The notes under the pieces were generated by a model. The model saw only the letters and a program-made list of their open reading frames with translations, searched no databases and was not told the origin of the DNA. A stretch of DNA of 64,000 nt from Muricauda sp. SCSIO 65647 (GTDB lineage: Bacteria; Bacteroidota; Bacteroidia; Flavobacteriales; Flavobacteriaceae), in contig NZ_CP091037.1 in NCBI RefSeq assembly GCF_021534965.1, forward strand, positions 2,673,501 through 2,737,500. The letters are read 5' to 3'. Below are positions 1-7,407 of this stretch, piece by piece (positions within the stretch are counted from its first letter, which is position 1; the number at the start of each line of letters is the position of its first letter). The position numbers were made by a program, and so were the translations under genes.

Positions 1-455
1 TTGCTGACTTGATATGGTTGGAAACCTCTACTCCCGATTTGGAACAGGCCCGAAAGTTCGCTGACGGAATCCATGCCCAATATCCTGACAAAATGTTGGC
101 ATACAACTGTTCGCCTTCTTTTAACTGGGCGGCCAAACTTAGCAAAAAGCAAATGGAGACCTTTAGGGAAGAATTGGCGGCCATGGGCTACAAATTCCAG
201 TTCATTACCCTTGCCGGATTTCATGCGCTCAATACCAGCATGTTTGAATTGAGCAAGGCCTACAAAGAACGGGGCATGGCCGGATATTCAGAACTACAGG
301 AAAGGGAATTTGCACTGCAGAAGCATGGCTTTAGGGCGGTAAAGCACCAAGGTTTCGTCGGAACAGGATATTTTGATACGGTGCAGAACATTGTTACCTC
401 TGGTACCGCGAGTACCGTGGCTATGAAAGGAAGTACAGAGACTGCCCAATTCTGA
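1..455 (+). CDS. aceA: Isocitrate lyase, C-terminal part (5' end outside window)
   Basis: The reading frame is open from base 3 and ends at TGA 453-455, giving the last ~150 residues of a protein normally 430-530 long. It contains the active-site region YNCSPSFNW, then the typical C-terminal block [11 protein letters not shown] and [11 protein letters not shown]. Isocitrate lyase cleaves isocitrate to glyoxylate and succinate in the glyoxylate shunt, allowing growth on acetate or fatty acids. Malate synthase is often adjacent and would be expected upstream, outside the window. A strong terminator follows. Family assignment is secure; start, catalytic loop and full length cannot be checked here. 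Confidence 0.95.
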   Translation, partial: ADLIWLETSTPDLEQARKFADGIHAQYPDKMLAYNCSPSFNWAAKLSKKQMETFREELAAMGYKFQFITLAGFHALNTSMFELSKAYKERGMAGYSELQEREFALQKHGFRAVKHQGFVGTGYFDTVQNIVTSGTASTVAMKGSTETAQF

Positions 456-478
456 TGCATCTTGATTTTAGTTGGTTG

Positions 479-506
479 AAAATGTCCCTGATTTCAGGGA
501 CATTTT
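479..506 (+). terminator. Intrinsic terminator of aceA
   Basis: A near-perfect stem (arms 479-490 and 495-506, core TGTCCCTG/CAGGGACA) with a 4-nt loop runs into a T-tract, 24 bp after the aceA stop codon. Confidence 0.85.
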
Positions 507-637
507 TTTAGGTGGATAAAAATGTTAATGAAATCACAATATTTTCTTAAATCCTATCGTTATTATTGTTAAATTAGTAGGGATAATATCACAAATTACA
601 CTGCGTATTGAAAGAGTTTGTTAAGCGGATAGGGGCC

Positions 638-787
638 ATGAACTGTCTCATGCTCTTGGTGGTGGTGTCGATTATTATCACCGCTGAAGTACTTTTCCTG
701 ACAGGGAAAAAGATGGATGCACTATTTGTGGCGTTCTGGGCACCGACCATATTGGGTTTTATGAATTACCTCAAGTACCGTAAGTGA
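638..787 (+). CDS. Small two-helix membrane protein (49 aa)
   Basis: A short ORF from ATG 638 to TGA 785-787. The product has a hydrophobic helix at residues ~4-20 (LMLLVVVSIII), a charged loop (TGKKMDA) and a second hydrophobic stretch (LFVAFWAPTILGF) ending in a basic tail. An in-frame TTG at 608 would add ten residues (start KEFVKRIGA), giving a basic N-terminus and 59 aa; I cannot decide between the starts. The stop overlaps the ATG of the next small ORF by one base (TGATG), a translational-coupling arrangement that supports both being real. Function unknown. It sits between a terminator and a convergent nuclease gene. Confidence 0.55.
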   Translation: MNCLMLLVVVSIIITAEVLFLTGKKMDALFVAFWAPTILGFMNYLKYRK

Positions 788-882
788 TGGATTTTATTTT
801 GTTATACTCCATTGTGGTGACCGTAATTTTTATGGTCTGGCTGTTCTTTGTAATTAGAATGTACCGAAAGATGAAAGACTAA
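787..882 (+). CDS. Micro membrane protein (31 aa), coupled to the preceding ORF
   Basis: ATG 787-789 overlaps the previous stop (TGATG); TAA is at 880-882. The 31-residue product has one hydrophobic helix (LLYSIVVTVIFMVWLFFVI) and a basic C-terminus (RMYRKMKD), consistent with a single-pass inner-membrane micropeptide obeying the positive-inside rule. Such proteins often accompany a small membrane partner or larger complex, but no function can be read from the sequence. The evidence is the coupling to the upstream ORF and the clean helix-plus-basic-tail design; at this length chance cannot be excluded. Confidence 0.45.
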   Translation: MDFILLYSIVVTVIFMVWLFFVIRMYRKMKD

Positions 883-920
883 TAGAACGCTATTTTTCAA
901 TTAGCTTCCGTACATTTTGA

Positions 921-2303
921 TTAGCATTGAATGGGCATGGGGCTGTTGGGCAGTACTTGCACGTTTGAAAGTCCTTTCCGAATCAAATATCCAGAAATGA
1001 TACTCTCGGTTTCCAAGGTATTTTTTTGTTTGACGATATGGGCCTCGAGGTCTTCGATAGAATTGATGGCCGCTTCTTTTTCGATGAAGGCATAGCCTAG
1101 GTAGATGCCCTCTTTTACGGCAATGAGCACGTCTTCTTGTGATGTGCGCCCCTTTTCCTTGATAAAATACGAAGCCTTGTTTTGAAGGGCGGTTTCTATG
1201 GCCCGGTTCACTTTTTGGTTATAGGTTTCAATGGTTTCCGCTTTAGTACAAGAATCACTGCAATCTGTACAAAGACCATTGCCGGTTTGTAAATGACAGT
1301 ACTTGGGGCAGAGTGAGAATGCCTCGCACAATTGTTTTAGAAAGGTGCGACAATCGGTTTGGTTGTAGTATACCTGAATGGGGTCATGAACATTTTTAAG
1401 GGTATTATAGGCGAGGTGAAGCAGGCCATTTCTATCTTCATAGCTGAAGATGGCGTACGATTTTGCGAACCGCTTTTGTGCGCTATTGTACAGAGGAAAA
1501 TGTTTTTTTATGGCTGCAGATTCCATTAGCAAGGCCAACAGTTCATTGCCCGAAAGCTCATGGTCTATTGAGGCAATCTCTCGGCACATGCGTATCTCTT
1601 TGGTGCTTTTATCGTAAAAATGGCCCAATACCCTTTTTTTAATATTGATGGCCTTGCCCACATAGATAATGGTTCCCGACTTGTTCTTGAAATAGTAGAC
1701 GCCCGGTAGTTGGGGCAGGTCGTTGACCATTTCTTTTGATAGCAAGGGAGGAAGCGTGGCTTCTTGACTTCTGGCATTCAAAAAAGCTATGATATGTTGG
1801 TCGGCAGACGGTCTTTGCAAAAGCAACTTGAACAGGGTCACAGTGGCCTTGGCATCACCATGGGCCCTATGCCTATCCACAATAGGGATGTTCATGGAAG
1901 AGCAGATCTTGCCCAAGCTGTACGAATGGAGCCCTGGCACCAATTTTCTTGAAAGGCGAACGGTGCACAGTTTTTTTCGTGTAAAATCAACACCGATCTG
2001 TCGAAACTCTTCTTTGATGACCCCATAGTCAAAGTTGACCGCATGGGCCACAAAAATACAGTCTTTGGTCATTTCGAGGATTTTATCGGCAATATCCTTG
2101 AAAAGGGGCGCATTGCGTACCATATCGTCGTCAATACCTGTCAAACCGGTAATGAAATAGGGTATTTCACACTCAGGGTTCACAAGAGAGGTAAATTCAC
2201 CGACCACTCTTGTACCGTCGAATTTAAAAATGGCGATTTCGGTGATTTTGTTGCCCTTGATACCATTGCCGGTGGTCTCTATGTCGATGATGGTGTAAAG
2301 CAC
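921..2303 (-). CDS. DEDDh exonuclease fused to GIY-YIG (UvrC/Cho-like) nuclease domain
   Basis: 460 aa. Residues 1-160 are a DnaQ-like 3'-5' exonuclease: DIETTG (D7, E9), the Exo II region HAVNFDY (Asp92) and Exo III H145-x4-D150. Residues ~196-275 are a GIY-YIG domain: GVYYF (201-205), YVGK (214-217), Arg224 and catalytic-type Glu261. A Cys cluster follows (C326, C332, C336, C345, C348, C352), placed as in UvrC, whose Cys region binds an Fe-S cluster. The fusion is known in several phyla, including actinobacteria, and is usually annotated as DNA polymerase III epsilon/UvrC-like. A role in processing damaged DNA is likely, but the substrate is unknown. Monocistronic and convergent with the small membrane ORFs. 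Confidence 0.85.
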   Translation of the reverse strand: MLYTIIDIETTGNGIKGNKITEIAIFKFDGTRVVGEFTSLVNPECEIPYFITGLTGIDDDMVRNAPLFKDIADKILEMTKDCIFVAHAVNFDYGVIKEEFRQIGVDFTRKKLCTVRLSRKLVPGLHSYSLGKICSSMNIPIVDRHRAHGDAKATVTLFKLLLQRPSADQHIIAFLNARSQEATLPPLLSKEMVNDLPQLPGVYYFKNKSGTIIYVGKAINIKKRVLGHFYDKSTKEIRMCREIASIDHELSGNELLALLMESAAIKKHFPLYNSAQKRFAKSYAIFSYEDRNGLLHLAYNTLKNVHDPIQVYYNQTDCRTFLKQLCEAFSLCPKYCHLQTGNGLCTDCSDSCTKAETIETYNQKVNRAIETALQNKASYFIKEKGRTSQEDVLIAVKEGIYLGYAFIEKEAAINSIEDLEAHIVKQKNTLETESIISGYLIRKGLSNVQVLPNSPMPIQC

Positions 2304-2325
2304 GATGCAAGTTACTCAAAAAACC

Positions 2326-2394
2326 AAGCCCCCCGCTTCTGCGCGACCGTTGTCTCCCCCAAGACTCGGGCCAACGCTCCACGGAGGGCGGGGA
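2326..2394. repeat. GC-rich intergenic island
   Basis: About 69 bp of strongly GC-rich DNA (runs such as CCCCCCGC, CTCCCCC and GAGGGCGGGG) in an otherwise AT-rich spacer just upstream of the nuclease gene. Complementary C-rich and G-rich runs (CTCCAC/GGAGGG) suggest a foldable interspersed element. No second copy was found in the window, so the repeat status is inference. Confidence 0.25.
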
Positions 2395-2407
2395 ATTTTA
2401 AATAGAT

Positions 2408-2587
2408 TCATGGCGTGTTTAGAATATCCATAATTGATAGGGGCAGTTTTTTTCGGTATCGTTGGTTCATTTTTAAAAGAAAAGAGAGCTCTGACTCGGT
2501 CAGTTCAAATTGTTTTTTGATGTGTTGTATCCTCCTCTCCCCAAGAGTGGCCAATTCGTTCAGTGTTTGAAACTCTTTTGTTTTCAT
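2408..2587 (-). CDS. Small hypothetical protein (59 aa)
   Basis: Minus-strand ORF from ATG 2585-2587 to TGA 2408-2410. The product starts MKTKEFQTLNEL and is rich in charged residues with a helical pattern (ERRIQHIKKQFELTESEL), no cysteine and no membrane segment. It has no recognised domain; a small helical DNA- or protein-binding module is possible. It lies directly upstream of the exonuclease/GIY-YIG gene on the same strand, separated by ~105 bp containing the GC-rich island. Coding potential is judged only from its amphipathic composition. Confidence 0.4.
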   Translation of the reverse strand: MKTKEFQTLNELATLGERRIQHIKKQFELTESELSFLLKMNQRYRKKLPLSIMDILNTP

Positions 2588-2598
2588 ATCGTTTTTGA

Positions 2599-2628
2599 AA
2601 ACCCGATACCATACGCTGTATCGGGTTT
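2599..2628. other. Hairpin in divergent intergenic region
   Basis: Inverted repeat ACCCGATAC (2601-2609) / GTATCGGGT (2618-2626) with flanking A/T pairs and an 8-nt loop. It is followed by GAC rather than a clear T-run, so terminator function is unproven. It lies between the small minus-strand ORF and the lipoprotein/two-component operon. Confidence 0.4.
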
Positions 2629-2712
2629 GACCTACTAACTAACTCAAATGATGAAGTGGGGTGCTGACCAAAAGATCATGGTCGAATTTAGGTTACGATC
2701 TAGATAGGGGGC

Positions 2713-2732
2713 AATACCCATCAATGGGTATT
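2713..2732. promoter_or_regulatory. Perfect 9-2-9 palindrome, NarL-like 7-2-7 site (distal)
   Basis: AATACCCAT-CA-ATGGGTATT. The core TACCCAT-N2-ATGGGTA fits the NarL/NarP consensus for paired heptamers (TACYYMT) in 7-2-7 arrangement. It lies 195 bp upstream of the lipoprotein start, in front of a three-gene operon that encodes a NarL-family response regulator. Binding by that regulator is inferred. Confidence 0.5.
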
Positions 2733-2852
2733 TTGTTGTATGAAAACCTTAGTTTTTTTAAGGTTTGCGCATAATGTTCTTTGAGGTAAATTATTTAAAT
2801 TTCAGGGCCTCATTTTTATACTTCGAGTACTTCTTCCTTATGTTTTGGTAAA

Positions 2853-2872
2853 AATCCCTACGAATGGGGATT
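2853..2872. promoter_or_regulatory. Imperfect 20-bp inverted repeat, proximal copy
   Basis: AATCCC at 2853-2858 mirrors GGGATT at 2867-2872, with the same 20-bp overall size as the palindrome at 2713. It ends 8 bp before TATATTCG (2881-2888), a one-mismatch match to the TAnnTTTG -7 box, so it would cover the -33 region of the operon promoter. Confidence 0.4.
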
Positions 2873-2926
2873 ACAAAAACTATATTCGAAACTTAACTTG
2901 CACCAGTAACCAAAAAAATAGTAATC

Positions 2927-3730
2927 ATGAAATCAATTTACCCATTAGCGGCATGTATGATGTTGATTTTTTCTAGTTGTCAATTTTCTCAGTCAGACGA
3001 TGCCAAGAACCAATCAACATCTGAAGCATCGGTCGTTTCGAAAAACTCAAATATTGACAAAGAAATTCTGTCCTCAAGTTTTGTTATCAACGAAAAAAAG
3101 AGATGGCAATTAATTTCTTCTTCACAGAATTATTCTTGTAACTATGCGATCTATGCGAAATTCTATGTCGAGGAGAGTCAGACAGAAGGAGAAGTGACCG
3201 TTACGGGAGCAGATTTTATGCTCTTGAACTATAAAAACATCATTTATCTTGGCTTGGATGATGCATTCTTTGAAGAGAAAGATGATGGATTGTTCGTTAC
3301 GTTGCATGTGAAAGCTTTTGGCAAGTATCATGGCTACCCCAATGATGAGTTTGGTGTGGCAGCCAATGACCCTGATTCATATATAATGAAAAAAAGAGGT
3401 TTGAGCTATACAGTGAACGATGAGGAATCATTAAGAGCAAGGAGAATATTATTGCCCATGCACCACATCTCGAAGAAAGAGTACGACAAGCTACCCGAAG
3501 ATCATAGATATGAAGGTGAGTATCTAGATTCAAAAGACCCGAGTGGGCTTAAAGTGATTTATGCCAAAAGCAATGACAGAAAGGTTTTTGACAGTGAATT
3601 TTTCTATAAAGATGGGGTATATGTGCAAGTCAAGCAAGACTATGATGCCCTTGAAGATAGAAAAATACAAATGATGTCACCAGATACCCGGTGTAGGGAT
3701 GCACTTTTTGAAATAGTAGTTAGAAACTAA
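2927..3730 (+). CDS. Hypothetical lipoprotein, first gene of two-component operon
   Basis: 267 aa. The N-terminus is a lipoprotein signal (hydrophobic stretch ending FSSC, Cys18 lipidated), followed by a Ser/Asp/Asn-rich linker. The rest is a soluble globular sequence with no family I recognise; Cys residues near positions 69 and 257 could pair. It is expected on a periplasm-facing membrane surface. The stop overlaps the start of the sensor kinase gene by one base (TAATG), so the two are almost certainly co-translated, and the lipoprotein may be an accessory to signal sensing (inference). Start chosen at the ATG that opens the signal peptide. Confidence 0.75.
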   Translation: MKSIYPLAACMMLIFSSCQFSQSDDAKNQSTSEASVVSKNSNIDKEILSSSFVINEKKRWQLISSSQNYSCNYAIYAKFYVEESQTEGEVTVTGADFMLLNYKNIIYLGLDDAFFEEKDDGLFVTLHVKAFGKYHGYPNDEFGVAANDPDSYIMKKRGLSYTVNDEESLRARRILLPMHHISKKEYDKLPEDHRYEGEYLDSKDPSGLKVIYAKSNDRKVFDSEFFYKDGVYVQVKQDYDALEDRKIQMMSPDTRCRDALFEIVVRN

Positions 3731-5580
3731 TGACGTTGAGGCCTCTAATTCTTCTCTTTCTCTATTTTTTTTTAGGAACTTCTTTTTTCTCAGACGAAAG
3801 AGTTCTTCGAGAATACTTTGACGAAATTAAGTTGTTGGAGTTTGAAAATGCCAAAAGGAACATTCAGAAATTACCTGATTCTCGGATCAAGGAAAAAATG
3901 GTTCTACTATGTGATGTTCTGGTTGACAAAAATGAAGTTATTATCGATTCAACCAAAATCATTGGTAAAAGTAAGGAGATTGAGAAGGCATTGGGCCATT
4001 TGATCATAGGGTATTCAAGAATATATGGGAATGAACAGAATGGATTGGCGGCCTTTAAAAATTTCGTTGAGGTTTTAGAGATCGGTGATAGGTTAGAAAA
4101 AAAATATATCAGTAAAGCTGCTTTGATTGCCTTGCTTGAGCTGTTCAAGAAAGAAGTTTTTATTGGATCTGCACAATATCAGTACTATTTAGATAGGTTG
4201 AAATTACTTTCCAATGATTTACCAGATGAGGTAATATATGCCCTTTACGAGACTATTTTCATGTCAAAGGGCAAGCAAGATTTAAAAGAAAGTCAAGGGT
4301 ATTCAGAGAGTTTCTTGAAGCTTGATAAGATCGTTCAAAGACTGCCTTCAAATAACAAGTTGCTGGTGAAGTATTATTATGAGAAAGCAATTTATGGAAA
4401 GATCAATAAGGATTATGGTTCAGCTTTGTCGAATTTCAGAAAAGTCCACTCCCTGGCCAATAATGTTGACCAATTTGAAGCTCTTAACTGTGTTGTGAAC
4501 TGGCAGATATCAGATACCTACTTACTTATTCGAAAACTGGATAGTGCCCTATTTTATATCAAAAAATCAGAAAATTGCGCCAAAAGCGTGAAAGATAATT
4601 TCTACGATTTGAGATTGAAGTCAGAGATTATGGCAGCCTATGAAGACTTTGAAGAGGCATATACAAGCTTAAGGGCCAGTTTAGATTTGGAATATTCATT
4701 GGAATACAAAAACAATACTTTGGAATCTTCGATCGAGACGGTAAAAAATAAAACCGAAAAACTACAATTAGACAATATAACCTTGGAAAACCAGAAAAAC
4801 AGAATGTGGTACGCACTGGGCTTTTTAGGTGTTATTTTGGTATTGGGAAGCGGTATCGCCATCCTTCTTCAAAAAAACACCACAAAAAAACGTTTGCTGG
4901 CTGAACAAGAGGCTCTGCTTAGGCAACAAAAAGTAGAAAACCTACTGAAAGAGCAAGAGCTGGTCAGTATCGATGCCATGATCGCCGGGCAAGAGAAAGA
5001 ACGTCAAAAAGTAGCGGGTGAATTACATGATGATCTGGGCAGTTTAATGGCCACCATCAAATTGCATTTCGATAATGCCAAGGTGGGCAAGAAAGACCCG
5101 GCACTACAAAATGCACAAAAATTATTGGAAGAAGCCTATATAAAAATCCGTGGCATGGCCCATAGCAAAAACTCGGGGGTGATGAGTGACCAGGGTCTGT
5201 TGACCGCTATCAAAAAAATGGCCCAAACCATTACAGAGACCAATGCCCTAGAGGTTAAGGTTGAAGACTTTGGCATGGGAGAGCGATTAGAGAACACTTT
5301 AGAACTCTCTATTTTTAGAATGGTACAAGAATTGGTGGCCAATGCCATTAAGCATGCCGATGCGACCAAGGTCAACATACAATTGACCCAACATGAAGAT
5401 ACCCTCAACATAATTGTCGAAGATAACGGCAAGGGCTTTGACCGTTCAAAATTAGATACGAACCATTCTGGCATGGGCCTTACCAATACTGAAAAACGAG
5501 TGGAACATTTAGGGGGTGGCTTTACCATAGACAGTATAGTAGGCAAAGGCACCTCAATTTTAATCGATATCCCCATATGA
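3730..5580 (+). CDS. Sensor histidine kinase, NarX/LuxR-partner type, with TPR-like sensor region
   Basis: 616 aa. Signal peptide at 1-20; a helical, TPR-like extracytoplasmic region at ~25-345; one membrane helix at ~360-380 (WYALGFLGVILVLGSG); a charged coiled coil at 383-420. The HisKA_3 phosphoacceptor box ELHDDLG has His433; the N-box is ELVANAIKHA (534-543), G1 DNGKGF (565-570) and G2 GMGL (581-584). This is the architecture of Bacteroidota kinases that pair with NarL/FixJ regulators. The last four bases overlap the regulator gene (ATGA), strongly linking the two. The signal is unknown; the TPR-like region suggests a protein or peptide partner, perhaps the lipoprotein encoded upstream. 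Confidence 0.9.
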   Translation: MTLRPLILLFLYFFLGTSFFSDERVLREYFDEIKLLEFENAKRNIQKLPDSRIKEKMVLLCDVLVDKNEVIIDSTKIIGKSKEIEKALGHLIIGYSRIYGNEQNGLAAFKNFVEVLEIGDRLEKKYISKAALIALLELFKKEVFIGSAQYQYYLDRLKLLSNDLPDEVIYALYETIFMSKGKQDLKESQGYSESFLKLDKIVQRLPSNNKLLVKYYYEKAIYGKINKDYGSALSNFRKVHSLANNVDQFEALNCVVNWQISDTYLLIRKLDSALFYIKKSENCAKSVKDNFYDLRLKSEIMAAYEDFEEAYTSLRASLDLEYSLEYKNNTLESSIETVKNKTEKLQLDNITLENQKNRMWYALGFLGVILVLGSGIAILLQKNTTKKRLLAEQEALLRQQKVENLLKEQELVSIDAMIAGQEKERQKVAGELHDDLGSLMATIKLHFDNAKVGKKDPALQNAQKLLEEAYIKIRGMAHSKNSGVMSDQGLLTAIKKMAQTITETNALEVKVEDFGMGERLENTLELSIFRMVQELVANAIKHADATKVNIQLTQHEDTLNIIVEDNGKGFDRSKLDTNHSGMGLTNTEKRVEHLGGGFTIDSIVGKGTSILIDIPI

Positions 5581-6194
5581 TTACCGTTGCCATAGCCGAA
5601 GACCACCAAGCGCTGATCGATGGTATTAGATCATATGTAAAATATGAAGATGATATCAAGGTTATCGGCCACGCCAACAATGGGGAAGAACTGCTCAAAC
5701 TGGTGCGGCTCAAACAGCCCAAGGTGGTGCTTTGTGACATTCGTATGCCCAAACTCGATGGTATTGAGGCCACCAAAACCATTCTCAAAGAATTGCCCCA
5801 TACCAAAGTAGTGGCATTTACCATGTTCGACCAAGATGAGGCCGTAAGGCAAATGCTGGCTGCCGGAGCCCAAGGATATATCCTTAAAAACAGTAGTTTG
5901 GAAGTGGTATTGGAAGCAATACGCGCAGTCGCTTCGGGCAAAACCTATTACGATAAAAGCATAAACCAGCCCCAAACTGAAAAGAATAGTTCAAGAAGCA
6001 TATTATCTGCCCGTGAGCATGAAATTCTTCAATTGATAGCCAAAGGCCGCACCAGCCACCAAATTGCCGACGAACTTTTTATCGGCAAAAGCACTGTGGA
6101 CACCCACCGGAAGAATATGATACGAAAATTGGGTCTCAGTGGGGCAGGGGAGCTATTGCGTTATGCTGTTGAGAAGAAGTATGATTTTGATTAA
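5577..6194 (+). CDS. NarL/FixJ-family response regulator
   Basis: 205 aa. The receiver domain (1-120) has acidic pocket residues Glu8/Asp9, phosphoacceptor Asp54 (VVLCDIRMP), Thr82 and Lys104. The LuxR-type helix-turn-helix is at 142-200 (SAREHEILQLIAKG, then FIGKSTVDTHRKNMIRKL). It overlaps the kinase gene by 4 bp. Phosphorylation by the neighbouring kinase and dimeric DNA binding are expected for the family. Inverted repeats of NarL type occur upstream of this operon and 3 bp after this gene's stop, in front of the next gene, so the regulator probably controls its own operon and the downstream lipoprotein. Confidence 0.93.
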   Translation: MITVAIAEDHQALIDGIRSYVKYEDDIKVIGHANNGEELLKLVRLKQPKVVLCDIRMPKLDGIEATKTILKELPHTKVVAFTMFDQDEAVRQMLAAGAQGYILKNSSLEVVLEAIRAVASGKTYYDKSINQPQTEKNSSRSILSAREHEILQLIAKGRTSHQIADELFIGKSTVDTHRKNMIRKLGLSGAGELLRYAVEKKYDFD

Positions 6195-6214
6195 AATACC
6201 AATTAATGGGTATA
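6195..6214. promoter_or_regulatory. NarL-like 7-2-7 inverted repeat before the protease lipoprotein gene
   Basis: TACCAAT-TA-ATGGGTA at 6197-6212: the right half is identical to the site at 2713, and the left differs from the NarL heptamer at one base. It ends 46 bp before the start codon at 6259, suggesting direct control by the regulator encoded just upstream. Confidence 0.5.
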
Positions 6215-6258
6215 TTCAGCCATCGGAATTTATGTTATTTTTAAGAAAAAGGTAACGG

Positions 6259-7302
6259 ATGAAAAAAAAGCTCCTATTTCTCTCGGTTTTAATGGTCATA
6301 GCAAGTTGTAGTAAAGATGAATCAAATGGCAATGCAGACAATATTCCCATAGACGCCAATGAAAGGCCTCTGGTTTTGGCCCAATCTTTTGAAATCGATG
6401 AGAATTCAAGAAATGGAACATCATTGGGGTTCGTTGATGCAGAAGACCCTGATGGAGATGATATTACTTATAGCTTAGAAAGGTCTGGCAATGTATCTTC
6501 AATGGGCATAAATATCAATAGAACCTCGGGCGAATTAAGAGTGATAGATTCTGAAATACTTGATTATGAAACTGCCCAATCGATTTCGTTGCAGGTTTTG
6601 GTGGGCGATGGCGTTGCCCAATCTTCTGCAACCATTACAATAGTTGTTTTAGACGTTGAAGATGGTCCTTTGACCAATTATCAAAAAGGTTTTTTGGACG
6701 AATATCATTACCTGACATTCAAATTGGCCCCTGATGCTTTTGGAGGTACATTGAGCGAAAAGTGGAGCGAAAATATCAAACTCTTTCTCGATGGAGATTT
6801 TCCTCAGGGATTTGACCAAACCGTACAACAATATCTAAATGAGTTCAATACATTTTTCGACGATGGATTTCAAATAGAACTGGTAGCAACTATTGAAGAA
6901 TCAAATGTTCATTTGATTTTTGGTCCTGCATCCTTGGTGTCTCCCGTTTGGCCTGATATGTACAGCCTCATAAGCGGTAATAATTTTGGGGGCTATGCAT
7001 TGTACGACACCAATGGCGAATACCATATTTTTAGTGGTAGAATATGGATGGGGTCTGAAAGCGAAGCCCTTTTCAAGCATGAGCTTGGCCATATAATTGG
7101 GTTAGGGCATACCAGTCAACGTTTTTGTGGTATCATTCCCGAAAGAAGTGTCATGTGTTCTGGGGCAGCAGCACAGTTCAACCCATTTGATCGCGAAATA
7201 ATAAAAACGCTTTATCGGCCCGAAATTGAAGTTGGCAAAAACATTACGGAATTGCGTCCCATAATCACTGATTTGATCCTTAATGGTGATATCGTACTGT
7301 GA
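6259..7302 (+). CDS. Lipoprotein with cadherin-like domain and metzincin zinc-protease motif
   Basis: 347 aa. Lipoprotein signal (VIASC, Cys17). Residues ~38-133 resemble a cadherin-like Ca-binding repeat (DENSRNGTSLG, DPDGDDITY, LDYE, VVLDVED). Residues 274-284 carry HELGHIIGLGH, the extended HExxHxxGxxH metzincin zinc site, followed by SVMCS (Met299), a plausible Met-turn. Four C-terminal region features fit a catalytic domain: conserved acidic and aromatic residues before the zinc site, two Cys (290, 300), and no further membrane segment. A surface-attached protease is likely; its substrate is unknown. The NarL-like repeat upstream ties it to the two-component system. Confidence 0.75.
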   Translation: MKKKLLFLSVLMVIASCSKDESNGNADNIPIDANERPLVLAQSFEIDENSRNGTSLGFVDAEDPDGDDITYSLERSGNVSSMGININRTSGELRVIDSEILDYETAQSISLQVLVGDGVAQSSATITIVVLDVEDGPLTNYQKGFLDEYHYLTFKLAPDAFGGTLSEKWSENIKLFLDGDFPQGFDQTVQQYLNEFNTFFDDGFQIELVATIEESNVHLIFGPASLVSPVWPDMYSLISGNNFGGYALYDTNGEYHIFSGRIWMGSESEALFKHELGHIIGLGHTSQRFCGIIPERSVMCSGAAAQFNPFDREIIKTLYRPEIEVGKNITELRPIITDLILNGDIVL

Positions 7303-7407
7303 TGCCGCTAGTTTCGATAGAGAAAAAAAGTGTTTGGGGTCTTCATAAGAATAAAGTCTGGTAGACCTTTTTAGCACGATATTGCGCAAGCAATGGGCGA
7401 GAAGTGC

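Noticed and set aside
2043-2405. 120-residue plus-strand ORF
   Set aside because: Antisense to the exonuclease domain, whose catalytic motifs are intact.
7102-7407. Downstream continuation of the broken WYL regulator frame
   Set aside because: It runs antisense into the protease gene and lacks any similarity to a WYL domain.
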